DNA of 35,075 bases from Clostridiaceae bacterium (GTDB taxonomy: Bacteria > Bacillota > Clostridia > Oscillospirales > Acutalibacteraceae): NCBI GenBank assembly GCA_016282855.1, contig JAEELT010000029.1:1-35075 (forward strand). The letters run 5' to 3'. Shown here piece by piece: positions 1 to 9,247 of this stretch; the stretch's first letter is position 1; every line of letters starts with the position of its first letter. A program made the translations under genes and the position numbers. A model generated the notes under the pieces. The model saw only the letters and a list, made by a program, of their open reading frames with translations. It was not told the origin of the DNA and did not search any database.

Positions 1-110
1 CTGTGTACTTGAAAGTACTCTCAAAAAAATCCTCAAGGGTTCTTTTCTTGCTTCGTCGTTGTTTAATTTTCAAGGTGCTGCCTCGCTCCCCCTTTATGGG
101 GTGCTCGAAT
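1..110 (-). other. rRNA-operon-like transcribed leader
   Basis: Read on the minus strand, this stretch follows a strong promoter and contains a CCTTGAAAATTAAACAA segment. Segments of this kind are typical of Firmicute rRNA leaders and 16S-23S spacers. No rRNA body is inside the window, so the 16S gene would lie beyond the left edge. There is no open reading frame of note. The identification as an rRNA leader is inference from the boxed motif and promoter strength. A tRNA cluster leader is the main alternative. Confidence 0.5.
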
Positions 111-139
111 AATTTACCACACCTATTCTCTATTGTCAA
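111..139 (-). promoter_or_regulatory. Sigma-A-type promoter firing leftward
   Basis: On the minus strand there is a perfect -35 TTGACA (134-139), a 17-base spacer and a -10 TAAATT (111-116). It drives transcription out of the left edge into the rRNA-like leader. The spacing is optimal and the -35 is consensus. Confidence 0.7.
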
Positions 140-182
140 GAGTTTTTTTCAAAAATCTGATATTTTTTTTCGGGCATGAAAA

Positions 183-202
183 CAGCCCCGTTTCCGGGGC
201 TG
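183..202 (-). terminator. Stem-loop after the papain-like gene
   Basis: This is a perfect 8-bp stem, CAGCCCCG paired with CGGGGCTG, with a 4-base loop (191-194). On the minus strand it is followed by a short TTTT run. It sits between the stop of the papain-like gene and the leftward promoter, so it would end the recD2-comF-mreB transcript. The U tract is short. Confidence 0.65.
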
Positions 203-225
203 CAGAACAGAGCTTGAATATTGCT

Positions 226-756
226 TCACAGGGCGGTGTATCCACAGATAAACCTGTGCTCATCCATATAATCATCTATACTGTTTACCGTGACCGGCTC
301 TGTTGTGCCGTTGGTCTTGTTGTATATTCTGAGACCTTCCTGAGTATTCTCTATGGCCACGGTATGAATACCTTTGAAAGGATTCCTCGCGTTCCAGAAG
401 GTTATGACCGCGTATTTTCTCGGCGCGAAATCCTCTTTAAAACTATTATATACCTTATTATATTTCACGCGGATTCCGTTATCCTTGAAATACTTGCCTA
501 TGGCAAAAGGCCAGGTGCCGAACACTCCGCAAAAGGCGTGGCCGTAGGGATATACTTCTTTTGCAATATCGCGCAGCTCGGCGGGAATACCGAGCAGATA
601 TCTCATATTGTAAATTGCTATTATCTCGCAGCCGTTATATGACATGGGGAAAAAGCCGTATCTGCAGGTTGAAAGCGTTCCCCTGCCCTGACCGTTGAGC
701 AGACCTCTGCCGGGATCTATATTCAGATTCTTTTTATAATTAAATTTTTCTATCAT
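226..756 (-). CDS. Papain-like/C39-like cysteine protease-fold protein
   Basis: This is a 176-residue protein with no signal peptide or membrane segment. It has a candidate catalytic Cys43 in an NGCEIIAIYNM context at the start of a helix, and a candidate His131 in GIHTVAIEN followed by a YNKTNG loop. That Cys...His...Asn/Asp order and spacing fits papain-like folds such as the peptidase C39 superfamily. Between them lies an FGTWPFAIGKYF block, which I associate with small clostridial proteins of this type. The ATG is preceded by GAGGAA, which overlaps the end of mreB two bases upstream, so it is the last gene of the recD2-comF-mreB-this operon. The substrate is unknown. It could be inactive or act as a binding protein. 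The family call is from pattern only. Confidence 0.55.
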   Translation of the reverse strand: MIEKFNYKKNLNIDPGRGLLNGQGRGTLSTCRYGFFPMSYNGCEIIAIYNMRYLLGIPAELRDIAKEVYPYGHAFCGVFGTWPFAIGKYFKDNGIRVKYNKVYNSFKEDFAPRKYAVITFWNARNPFKGIHTVAIENTQEGLRIYNKTNGTTEPVTVNSIDDYMDEHRFICGYTAL

Positions 757-758
757 TA

Positions 759-1802
759 TTATTCCTCTTTGTTTACATCAAGCCCGCCTATTTCGCTCCT
801 TGCCTTGAACACATAACCGTTCTGGGAAAGAATCGCCATATGCTCAAAAGCGTCTCCCATACCGAGAGCCACGCAGTTGACCGGGTCGGCGGCAATCCTT
901 GTTTTTATCCTTGTCTTGTTTTCAATCATCTTGTCAATATTTCTCAGCAGTGCTCCGCCGCCCGTGAGGACTATGCCTGAATCAAGCACATCGGCCGCAA
1001 GCTCCGGGGGAGTTTCCTCAAGCACGCTCCGGATTGTTTCGGCAATTTCGTCAAGCTTCGGCTTCATGGCAAGGAATGTTTCAGTGGAGCTGATCTCAAA
1101 GCTGACGGGCATGCCGGTAATGTAGTTCTTGCCTTTTTCCGTAAGCCCCAGTTCCACATCTCTGAGCAGAGCCGAACCGATTCTGATTTTGATATCTTCG
1201 GCAGTTTTCATGCCGATTACTATATCTCTCTCCCTGCGCAGCTGCCTTATGATTGCTTCATTCAAAGCGTTGCCCGCTGAGTAGGTGGACTTTGAAATTG
1301 CGATGCAGCCCATGGTAATCACAGCCACGTCGGCAGTGCCGCCGCCGATATCAACTATCATAATACCCTTTGGCCTGTCGCTCTGAAGCCCCGCTCCGAG
1401 TGCCGCGGCGAGAGGCTCCTCTATGAGACAGGCCTTGGCGGCGCCCGCGGCGGTGATAAGGTCGAGTATTGTCCTTTTTTCAAGCCCTGTCACCATAGAG
1501 GGTACGCAGGCAATCACATTGGGCTTGAGCACGGCGTTTTTGCATACTTTTGAAATAAAATACTGCACCATCTGCTTTGTGGCGGTAAAATCCGAAACCA
1601 CGCCGTGAACAAGGGGCTTGACAACCCTTATGCCGCTATGCCCCTTTTCAAGCATGGCGTAAGCGCTTTTGCCGATGCCGACTATTGCGCCGTCTTTGTT
1701 GTAGGCAACAGCTGACGGCTCGTTGAGCACTATGCCTCTGCCCTCCATAAAGGCTTTTACGCTTGTGGTGCCGAGGTCAATTCCTATGTTGGTTCCTATC
1801 AT
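759..1802 (-). CDS. mreB: Rod shape-determining protein MreB/Mbl
   Basis: MreB is an actin-like ATPase that polymerises under the membrane and guides lateral cell wall synthesis by the elongasome. The 347-residue protein has the family's full length. It carries the phosphate 1 loop [11 protein letters not shown] near the N terminus, the phosphate 2 motif VDIGGGTADVAV (about residue 150), the EEPLAAALGAGL segment and the adenosine loop LTGGGALL near residue 280. An ATG at 1802 follows GGGTGAG. It lies between comF (26-base gap upstream) and the papain-like gene. No mreC or mreD is adjacent, so this may be a second copy (Mbl or MreBH type) rather than the main mreBCD gene. MreB and Mbl cannot be separated by eye. 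Confidence 0.93.
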   Translation of the reverse strand: MIGTNIGIDLGTTSVKAFMEGRGIVLNEPSAVAYNKDGAIVGIGKSAYAMLEKGHSGIRVVKPLVHGVVSDFTATKQMVQYFISKVCKNAVLKPNVIACVPSMVTGLEKRTILDLITAAGAAKACLIEEPLAAALGAGLQSDRPKGIMIVDIGGGTADVAVITMGCIAISKSTYSAGNALNEAIIRQLRRERDIVIGMKTAEDIKIRIGSALLRDVELGLTEKGKNYITGMPVSFEISSTETFLAMKPKLDEIAETIRSVLEETPPELAADVLDSGIVLTGGGALLRNIDKMIENKTRIKTRIAADPVNCVALGMGDAFEHMAILSQNGYVFKARSEIGGLDVNKEE

Positions 1803-1828
1803 TTTCTCACCCTGTGAATTATTACATA

Positions 1829-2545
1829 TTATTTCTTAACGCGCTTTTCCGCTTTGGTCAAAGCGAGCGTTACGCAGTAAACGCTCCGCGCGCCGTACAG
1901 CCACAGCATTTTGGCACATTCGTTCAGCGTTTCTCCGGAGGTGGAAATATCGTCGCAGAGAAGCACTGTTTTTTCCTTCACCGCATCGGGCTCGGGCAAA
2001 TCATACACGCCGGCAAGGTTGCCTCTGCGCAGATAGCCGGGCAGCCCGTGCTGGGCATTTGTTTCGTAAATCTTTTTTATTACACCGCGTTTATGCTGAA
2101 CACCGGTGATTTCCGCTATGCGCCCTGCCAGAAGCTCCGACTGATTGTAGCCCCTCGCCCTTCGCGATTTTGCCGACACGGGCACCTCCGTGATAAAATC
2201 GAAAGCAATGCCCGGAAATCTCTCTTTTACGGTCAGGGCCATTTCGCGCGCATACTCCTGCGCCCCGGCGGTATAATTTCTGAACTTAAAAGAATGCACT
2301 CCTTTTCTGACATTGCCTTCAAAATAAAACGGGGCGGCAATGCCGTCAAAGTAGTTCTCTTTTTTCCTGCAGGCGCAGGCCTTTTTGCCCCTGCCGCACT
2401 TTGGGCAGATTTCGCCCTCGATGCGCGGCAGATTATTTCTGCACACGTCGCACACAAGCTCATCGCCCTGCACGCGCGTGTCACAGTAAACACAGCGATT
2501 GGGGAAAAGAGCCGCAAGCAGCGGATTCTTTCTTCTTTTCATCAT
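1829..2545 (-). CDS. comF: ComF family phosphoribosyltransferase-like protein
   Basis: The 238-residue protein has an N-terminal zinc-binding region (CVYCDTRV, CDVCRNNLP, CPKCGRGKKACACR) and a C-terminal type I phosphoribosyltransferase fold. The PRPP-loop-like motif VLLCDDISTSGETL is at about residue 195. ComFC/GntX relatives are linked to uptake of transforming DNA as single strands and its processing, although the enzymatic role is unsettled. Its ATG overlaps the stop of recD2 by four bases (ATGA), so the two are translationally coupled. Here the ComFA-type helicase partner is absent, and the upstream helicase is RecD2. I see no other competence genes in the window. Confidence 0.88.
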   Translation of the reverse strand: MMKRRKNPLLAALFPNRCVYCDTRVQGDELVCDVCRNNLPRIEGEICPKCGRGKKACACRKKENYFDGIAAPFYFEGNVRKGVHSFKFRNYTAGAQEYAREMALTVKERFPGIAFDFITEVPVSAKSRRARGYNQSELLAGRIAEITGVQHKRGVIKKIYETNAQHGLPGYLRRGNLAGVYDLPEPDAVKEKTVLLCDDISTSGETLNECAKMLWLYGARSVYCVTLALTKAEKRVKK

Positions 2546-4761
2546 TCGTCTCCGAGCATTATAAACGCTTTGAGCGCCGAATATCTTTTCTGTTTTCTGT
2601 CGTTATCGACCATCTTATGTACGGTGCTCTCCCTGCCGACAAGGATAATCATTTCCTTGGCCCTTGTGACGGCGGTATAAAGCAGGTTTCTGTACTCAAG
2701 AAGGGAATTGATGCCTGTTACGGGTATTATCACAGCGGGGAATTCATTGCCCTGGCTCTTATGCACCGTGACGGCATAGGCGTGCTCAAGGTCTTTGCTG
2801 AATTCAAAGGGTATGGTGGCCTTTCTGTCTTCAAAGCAAACCGTGAAGCACTGCTCCGCCTCGTCTATATCATCAAGTATACCTATATCTCCGTTATATA
2901 TGCCTTCGCCGTGAACGCCGTCCGATTCCCACTCGATATTGTAGTTGTTCCTTGTCTGCATAAGCTTGTCGCCCACGCGGAAGGTCCTGCCGCCGAACTG
3001 ATGCTCGTGCCTGCCTTTTTCGCGCGGATTAAGGCGCTGCTGCAGTATCTTGTTTATATTTCCGGTGCCTGTTTCGCCCTTTCTTGACGGGCAGAGTATC
3101 TGAATATCGTCAACAGGCGAATAGCCGTACGCGTTCGGCAGGCGTGTTTCGGTAAGCTCGCATATTGTGTTTGCCGCGTCCGCGGGCAAAGCCCTTTCAA
3201 GAAAGAAAAAGTCCTTATCTTTTATGGTTAAATCCGGGTACTCGCCTCTTACTATTCTGTGCGCGTTGGAGACAATCATACTCTCCATTGCCTGCCTGAA
3301 AACCTCGTCAAGCTCGACTGTCGGTATGGCTTTGGACTCAATTATATCCTGGAGCACGTTTCCCGCGCCGACGGGCGGGAGCTGATCGCTGTCGCCTACC
3401 ATAACAAGGCGGCAGCCTATGGGAAGCGCGGCAAGCAGAGCCGAAAAGAGCTGGATATCAACCATTGAAAGCTCATCAATTATTACGGCCTGAGCGGTAA
3501 GAGGATTATGCTTGTTGCGCTTGAATGTCGCTCTTTCCTCACCGTCCCACTCAACCTCGAGCAGGCGGTGGATGGTAGTGGCCTCCTTGCCCGTAAGCTC
3601 GCTCATTCTTTTGGCGGCTCTGCCCGTAGGCGCCGCCAGGGCAACCTCAAGCCCCAGGTCCTCAAAAACGCAGAGTATGCCCCTGAGAGTGGTGGTCTTG
3701 CCGGTGCCGGGTCCGCCCGTGAGCACGAGCATACCCTTTTCTACCGCAAGCCTGATAGCAAGGCGCTGCTTATCGTTATAGCACACGCCGCCGATAAGCT
3801 CCGCTCTTTTTATCTGCTCGTCAGTCTCCGGGAATGCCTTTGCGGCGTATCGTTTGTAAAAAAGCAGACTTTTTGCGGCGCTTCTCTCCGCCTCATAGAT
3901 TTCGGGCAGAAAGACAAAATATCTGTTATACAGCTCCTCTATGATTATGCGCTTTCCCTCGGCAAGGTCGTCAATCGCTTTTTCGGCGTCATCCTCGCTG
4001 CAGAGCGCAAGGGATTGGCACGGGGCTATAAGACTTTCACGCGGCACGCAGGTGTGCCCCTGATTATTGAGATTGTGGCGCAGAATGTAAATAATGCCCT
4101 CGCGGATTTTGAACTCCCCGGCAGGAGCTTTTTCAAGAGAATCGGCAATACGGCAGGCTCTGTCGAAATCTATATTAAGCCCGGCGTTGCACAGCGAATA
4201 CGGGTTGTTCTCTACCATTTCGGCGGATTTTGAGCCGTATTTGTTGAACACCCTGAGAGATTCGCTTGTGCTCAGCCCGTACTTTTCGAGAGCCATTACA
4301 GCGTTTCTCTCCTTTGACATGCGGCAGAACGCCTTTGAAATCTCCAAGGCTTTTTCGTGAGAAATGCCTTTTATGCGCGCAAGCCTTTCGGGGTAGAGCT
4401 CGAGCACCTCAAAAGTGCTGTCACCGAATTCGCTTACTATTTTCCGGGCGGTTTTCTCCTTAACTCCCTTTACTATGCCGGAGGAAAGGAATATCAGCAT
4501 CTCATCCGCCGTTTCGGGTATTGAGGCTACCCAGCTCTCCACCTTGAACTGTTTGCCGAAGGTAGGATGCACAACCCAGTAGCCGCTGAATGTGATTTTT
4601 TCGCCGGGAAACACGTTTCCCAGTTCGCCTACAGCGGTAACACAGCCCTCTTCCTCACAGCTGAATTCAAACACAGTGAAGCCGTTTTCGCTGTTCTGAA
4701 AAGTAATGTTTTCAATTGTGCCTTCAATTGAGATTAACTCTTTTTCGTTTGAATTATCCAT
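2542..4761 (-). CDS. recD2: ATP-dependent DNA helicase RecD2
   Basis: RecD2 is a 5'-3' superfamily 1B helicase of RecBC-less bacteria, involved in replication fork and mismatch-repair processes. The 739-residue protein is full length. It has an N-terminal OB-like domain (residues 10-80), a helix-hairpin-helix region (about 85-190), Walker A GGPGTGKT at about 349-356, Walker B VIIDELSMVD, motif III GDSDQLPPVGAGN, and the C-terminal HAYAVTVHKSQGNEF and YTAVTRAKE motifs. An in-frame TAA lies three codons upstream of the ATG, which fixes the start. No Shine-Dalgarno sequence is visible in the 19 bases between the ATG and the rnpB 3' end. It is coupled to comF downstream. It must be transcribed from rnpB read-through or from a promoter hidden in rnpB. 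Confidence 0.95.
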   Translation of the reverse strand: MDNSNEKELISIEGTIENITFQNSENGFTVFEFSCEEEGCVTAVGELGNVFPGEKITFSGYWVVHPTFGKQFKVESWVASIPETADEMLIFLSSGIVKGVKEKTARKIVSEFGDSTFEVLELYPERLARIKGISHEKALEISKAFCRMSKERNAVMALEKYGLSTSESLRVFNKYGSKSAEMVENNPYSLCNAGLNIDFDRACRIADSLEKAPAGEFKIREGIIYILRHNLNNQGHTCVPRESLIAPCQSLALCSEDDAEKAIDDLAEGKRIIIEELYNRYFVFLPEIYEAERSAAKSLLFYKRYAAKAFPETDEQIKRAELIGGVCYNDKQRLAIRLAVEKGMLVLTGGPGTGKTTTLRGILCVFEDLGLEVALAAPTGRAAKRMSELTGKEATTIHRLLEVEWDGEERATFKRNKHNPLTAQAVIIDELSMVDIQLFSALLAALPIGCRLVMVGDSDQLPPVGAGNVLQDIIESKAIPTVELDEVFRQAMESMIVSNAHRIVRGEYPDLTIKDKDFFFLERALPADAANTICELTETRLPNAYGYSPVDDIQILCPSRKGETGTGNINKILQQRLNPREKGRHEHQFGGRTFRVGDKLMQTRNNYNIEWESDGVHGEGIYNGDIGILDDIDEAEQCFTVCFEDRKATIPFEFSKDLEHAYAVTVHKSQGNEFPAVIIPVTGINSLLEYRNLLYTAVTRAKEMIILVGRESTVHKMVDNDRKQKRYSALKAFIMLGDE

Positions 4762-4780
4762 ACTTTTTTATTATAAAAAA

Positions 4781-5126
4781 TTGTGAGAAGGTCTGTAAGC
4801 CGAGTTCTGTCATTTAAGGCAATTATCTGTCTGGTCTTTGCATTGCTGCAAAGCTCAAGCCACCCGTCGGAGTATCGCCGAGCAAGCGCAGGGATTGAAT
4901 CCCACCTCCGGTCGGTGTTGCTTCGGATAGGGTTTGCAGGGCCGTGACGTCTCCGCCACGCCGGTGAGCTCTTACCTCGCCTTTCCATCCTTACCTGTAA
5001 ACAGGCGGTTTATTTCTGTTGCACTTTCCCTAAGGTCACCCTCGGCGGCCGTTAGCCGTTATCCTGCTCTGTGAAGCTCGGACTTTCCTCATACATAATG
5101 TACGCAACTGCCCAACCTTCTCACAA
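4781..5126 (-). ncRNA. rnpB: RNase P RNA (type A-like)
   Basis: This is the catalytic RNA that matures tRNA 5' ends. On the minus strand the 5' part contains the conserved GAGGAAAGTCCGAGCTTC block and the 3' part the ACAGAACTCGGCTTACAG block, which together form the universal core. Helix P1 pairs TTGTGAGAAGGT (5' end) with ACCTTCTCACAA (3' end) over 12 bases, which defines the ends and gives about 346 nt. Internal AGGGTGAC, GCAACAGAAA and AGAGCTCACCGG-like segments also fit. The P1 helix is followed by TTTTTT, a likely terminator. It begins only 9 nt after the ligA stop. A weak promoter inside the ligA end (TTGACG with an AT-rich -10 region) is possible. Small reading frames over it on either strand are spurious. 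Confidence 0.95.
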
Positions 5127-5135
5127 TTTTTTATT

Positions 5136-7118
<1,983 letters not shown>

Positions 7119-7164
7119 TTATTCACCCTGTTTCATAATAAGCGTTAATCGTATTAACTTATTT

Positions 7165-7193
7165 ATTATATTATATTGCCGTAAAAAATGCAA
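7165..7193 (-). promoter_or_regulatory. ligA promoter
   Basis: On the minus strand there is a -35 TTGCAT (7188-7193), a 17-base spacer and a perfect -10 TATAAT (7165-7170). It lies about 47 bases upstream of the ligA ATG. It points away from the plus-strand promoter at 7240. Confidence 0.75.
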
Positions 7194-7239
7194 GGAAAAG
7201 AGATAAGGGTATTTTTCATCCCGTTTTTTCTCTTAAGCC

Positions 7240-7268
7240 TTGCCCGCGGCGCGCCCTTATGATATAAT
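7240..7268 (+). promoter_or_regulatory. Promoter of the 7298-8361 operon
   Basis: A -35 TTGCCC (7240-7245), a 17-base spacer and a perfect -10 TATAAT (7263-7268) precede the ATG at 7298. The start also has an AAGGAGA ribosome binding site. Confidence 0.72.
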
Positions 7269-7297
7269 CACCTTGTAAAACAGTAAGGAGAGATACC

Positions 7298-7747
7298 ATG
7301 TCCAAAAAATCGGGAATCATTGTTTCAATCCTCTGCGTTGCCGCTCTGCTGATTTCGGCAGTTTCTCTTTATTTCTCGGTGTGCGCGCCAAAAAGCAATG
7401 ACGCTCAAAGCACCGCCGTTTCTCAGGAAGAAGCCGACACACAGTATGTGCTCTACCTCGGCACAAACGACAAAGACACCAACGAGCCTGTGTTCGCGCC
7501 CGATGAGGCAAAAGCGCAGGCGGAAAAAATCCTGCTTGAGCATTTCGGCGGCTACACCATACAGGAAGCCAAAGGCGGATGGATTGATAACGGCAAGACC
7601 TACACGGAATATACGCTTGTAATCTATCTGAGCGACACCGACATTGACAGCGTTCACGCCGCTGTCGCCGATATGATAAAAGTATTTAATCAGAGCTCCG
7701 TGCTTATACAGGCAAACAAGACCGTAACAGAATTCTACGAGGGATAA
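7298..7747 (+). CDS. Small exported protein, DUF3574-like
   Basis: The 149-residue protein has a basic N terminus (MSKKSG) and a hydrophobic segment at residues 8-29, either a signal peptide or a membrane anchor. A Cys near the end of that segment (SVCAPKSND) does not fit a convincing lipobox. The exported part YVLYLGTNDKD...GGYTIQEAKGGWIDNGKTYTEYTLVIYL resembles DUF3574-type ferredoxin-like domains in its order of strands and GGW turn. I cannot confirm membership without a profile search. The function is unknown. The start is supported by AAGGAGA seven bases upstream. The GNAT gene follows after 8 bases, so the two are co-transcribed. Confidence 0.7.
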   Translation: MSKKSGIIVSILCVAALLISAVSLYFSVCAPKSNDAQSTAVSQEEADTQYVLYLGTNDKDTNEPVFAPDEAKAQAEKILLEHFGGYTIQEAKGGWIDNGKTYTEYTLVIYLSDTDIDSVHAAVADMIKVFNQSSVLIQANKTVTEFYEG

Positions 7748-7755
7748 CCGAAACT

Positions 7756-8361
7756 ATGAGAGTAATAAAACCCGGCGAAAAGCTCAGCACAAAGGAGCTT
7801 CGATTTTTCGCGAAGATGGCGGGGCGGGCCTATGTGAACGATCCCGTGCATTCCTATGCCACAAAGAACCCCGAAAGGCGGGTCAGATTTGTCTATCACT
7901 TTATGATGGAGCGTCTGAACACCTCAAACGGAGAGGACTATTTTTACATTGACGATGATAACAGGGGTATGTGCGTGTGGAGAAAAGCGCACAATGAATA
8001 CGGCGTGATTGATTTTCTGAAATGCCCCGACTGGCTGTATCTTTACTGGTTCTGGCCGAACACCCTGCGCACTCTCTTCGCATACGCTCCGCTGGATGTG
8101 AAGGTGTTTGACGAAGATACGTGGATTATATCCCCCGTTTTTGTTGACCCGGAGCATCAGGGCAAGGGCATAGCGACAGAGCTGATAACGGAAAGCATGA
8201 AGGAGCTCGCGCAGAAGGGTTATAAATTCGGCCTTGAAGCGCAGGATGAAAAGAATGTGGCTTATTACAAAAAGCTCGGCTTTGAAATTATCGGCGAAAC
8301 AGAGTATAAAAAAGGCAAAATAAAACATTATTATATGATTTATAAAGAAAACAGTAATTAA
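7756..8361 (+). CDS. GNAT family N-acetyltransferase
   Basis: The 201-residue protein is predicted to transfer an acetyl group from acetyl-CoA to an unknown amine. The acetyl-CoA binding signature VDPEHQGKGIATELITESM (motif A, R/Q-x-x-G-x-G/A) is at about residues 133-151. It is followed by FGLEAQDEKNVAYYKKLGFEIIGE, the usual motif B with its NxxxYYKKLGF. The N-terminal region (DPVHSYATKNPERRVRFVYHFMMERL) resembles the GNAT subgroup annotated only as uncharacterised acetyltransferases. It is the second gene of the operon and is followed by a strong terminator. Confidence 0.88.
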   Translation: MRVIKPGEKLSTKELRFFAKMAGRAYVNDPVHSYATKNPERRVRFVYHFMMERLNTSNGEDYFYIDDDNRGMCVWRKAHNEYGVIDFLKCPDWLYLYWFWPNTLRTLFAYAPLDVKVFDEDTWIISPVFVDPEHQGKGIATELITESMKELAQKGYKFGLEAQDEKNVAYYKKLGFEIIGETEYKKGKIKHYYMIYKENSN

Positions 8362-8372
8362 ATAATTTAAAA

Positions 8373-8399
8373 ACGGGCACCGTGAGGTGTCCGTTTTTT
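8373..8399 (+). terminator. Rho-independent terminator after the GNAT gene
   Basis: A 9-bp stem, ACGGGCACC (8373-8381) with GGTGTCCGT (8386-8394), includes one G-U pair and closes a GTGA tetraloop. It is followed by TTTTTT. A-rich bases on the other side could let it also serve the converging NERD gene, which ends at 8402. Confidence 0.9.
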
Positions 8400-8401
8400 G
8401 C

Positions 8402-9226
8402 TTAATAAATACTATGAGTATAACGGCATTTCGGATATGACGAGCATCCGTAAAACTGACCGTTTTTCCCGTTTCTTATCAAAAGTTTTCCTCCGCAGAC
8501 GGGGCATATTCCTTCTGAGACTTTTTTCTCTGCTTCAGTCTTTTTGCTGTTTGCTTCGGCATTATGGGCTTTGCGCGATTCTCTGTCATCAATGCTTAAT
8601 GAAATCAATCTTTCTCTGATAGAATCAACCGTTTCCGGTGAGAGAGAGATTTCAGCCTCTGTCCGAAGAATAGTCGCTGCAATTTCACTGTAATAAATCA
8701 CCGGCGTTTTTTCTGCTTTTACATTAAGTTTTGCTTTTTCGGGAAAAGCAATGACAGAATAAAACTTCAATGGTGAAAAGCCCGAAAGCGCTTTTTCGAG
8801 CGCTTTTATGTGCCCGTAGTTTTGAAAAACCGGGTTTTTAAACGAATGTTTATTACCGTAAATATTTTGAGTCCATTCGGAACTTTTTTCACTGCCCGAA
8901 ATAATGCCGCTGTAATTCTTAGTTTCAATTACAAAGATACCTTTGCAGCTTAACACAACATGATCAATCTGTGATGTGAAGCTTTCTTCAGCAGGCAAAA
9001 GCAAATCATTTATCAGCTTATATTCATTTTCGGGAAGCACCGACAAGCTTTTAGCAACGGATTTCTCACCTGCTCTTCCCTTGAATCTCGGGCTGTTGAT
9101 AATAAGGCGGGCAGCAAACACAATAAGCACTAGCAGCCACAGCCACCAGAATCTGAAGAAAACAGGCAAAATGCTTTTTATGGTTTCTTTTAGAATTTCA
9201 AAAGCGGGGTTTGCAGTCATAATCAT
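8402..9226 (-). CDS. NERD nuclease-related domain protein with zinc ribbon
   Basis: The protein has about 274 residues. A hydrophobic N-terminal segment (VFFRFWWLWLLVLIVFAARLII) anchors it in the membrane. It is followed by a NERD domain with GEKSVAKSL, IDHVVLSCKGIFVIETKNY (the D...E-x-K pattern of PD-(D/E)XK-like nucleases) and SGIISGSEKSSEWTQN. The C terminus is a topoisomerase-type zinc ribbon with CPVCGG and CSSYPKC. NERD proteins are presumed nucleic-acid processing enzymes of unknown role. Several in-frame starts exist. GGGGAG best serves the ATG at 9226, while a GTG at 9238 would overlap that site. It lies 9-21 bases after the lipase gene, so it is probably in one transcript with it. 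Confidence 0.88.
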   Translation of the reverse strand: MIMTANPAFEILKETIKSILPVFFRFWWLWLLVLIVFAARLIINSPRFKGRAGEKSVAKSLSVLPENEYKLINDLLLPAEESFTSQIDHVVLSCKGIFVIETKNYSGIISGSEKSSEWTQNIYGNKHSFKNPVFQNYGHIKALEKALSGFSPLKFYSVIAFPEKAKLNVKAEKTPVIYYSEIAATILRTEAEISLSPETVDSIRERLISLSIDDRESRKAHNAEANSKKTEAEKKVSEGICPVCGGKLLIRNGKNGQFYGCSSYPKCRYTHSIY

Positions 9227-9247
9227 CAAAATAATCACTCCCCGGTT

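Noticed and set aside
1763-2680. 305-codon plus-strand frame opposite comF and the recD2 end
   Set aside because: It is the complement of two well-recognised genes, with no ribosome binding site and no domain signature.
4734-4988. Minus-strand reading frame over the rnpB region
   Set aside because: The sequence is the highly conserved RNase P RNA. The frame has no ribosome binding site and no protein-like composition.
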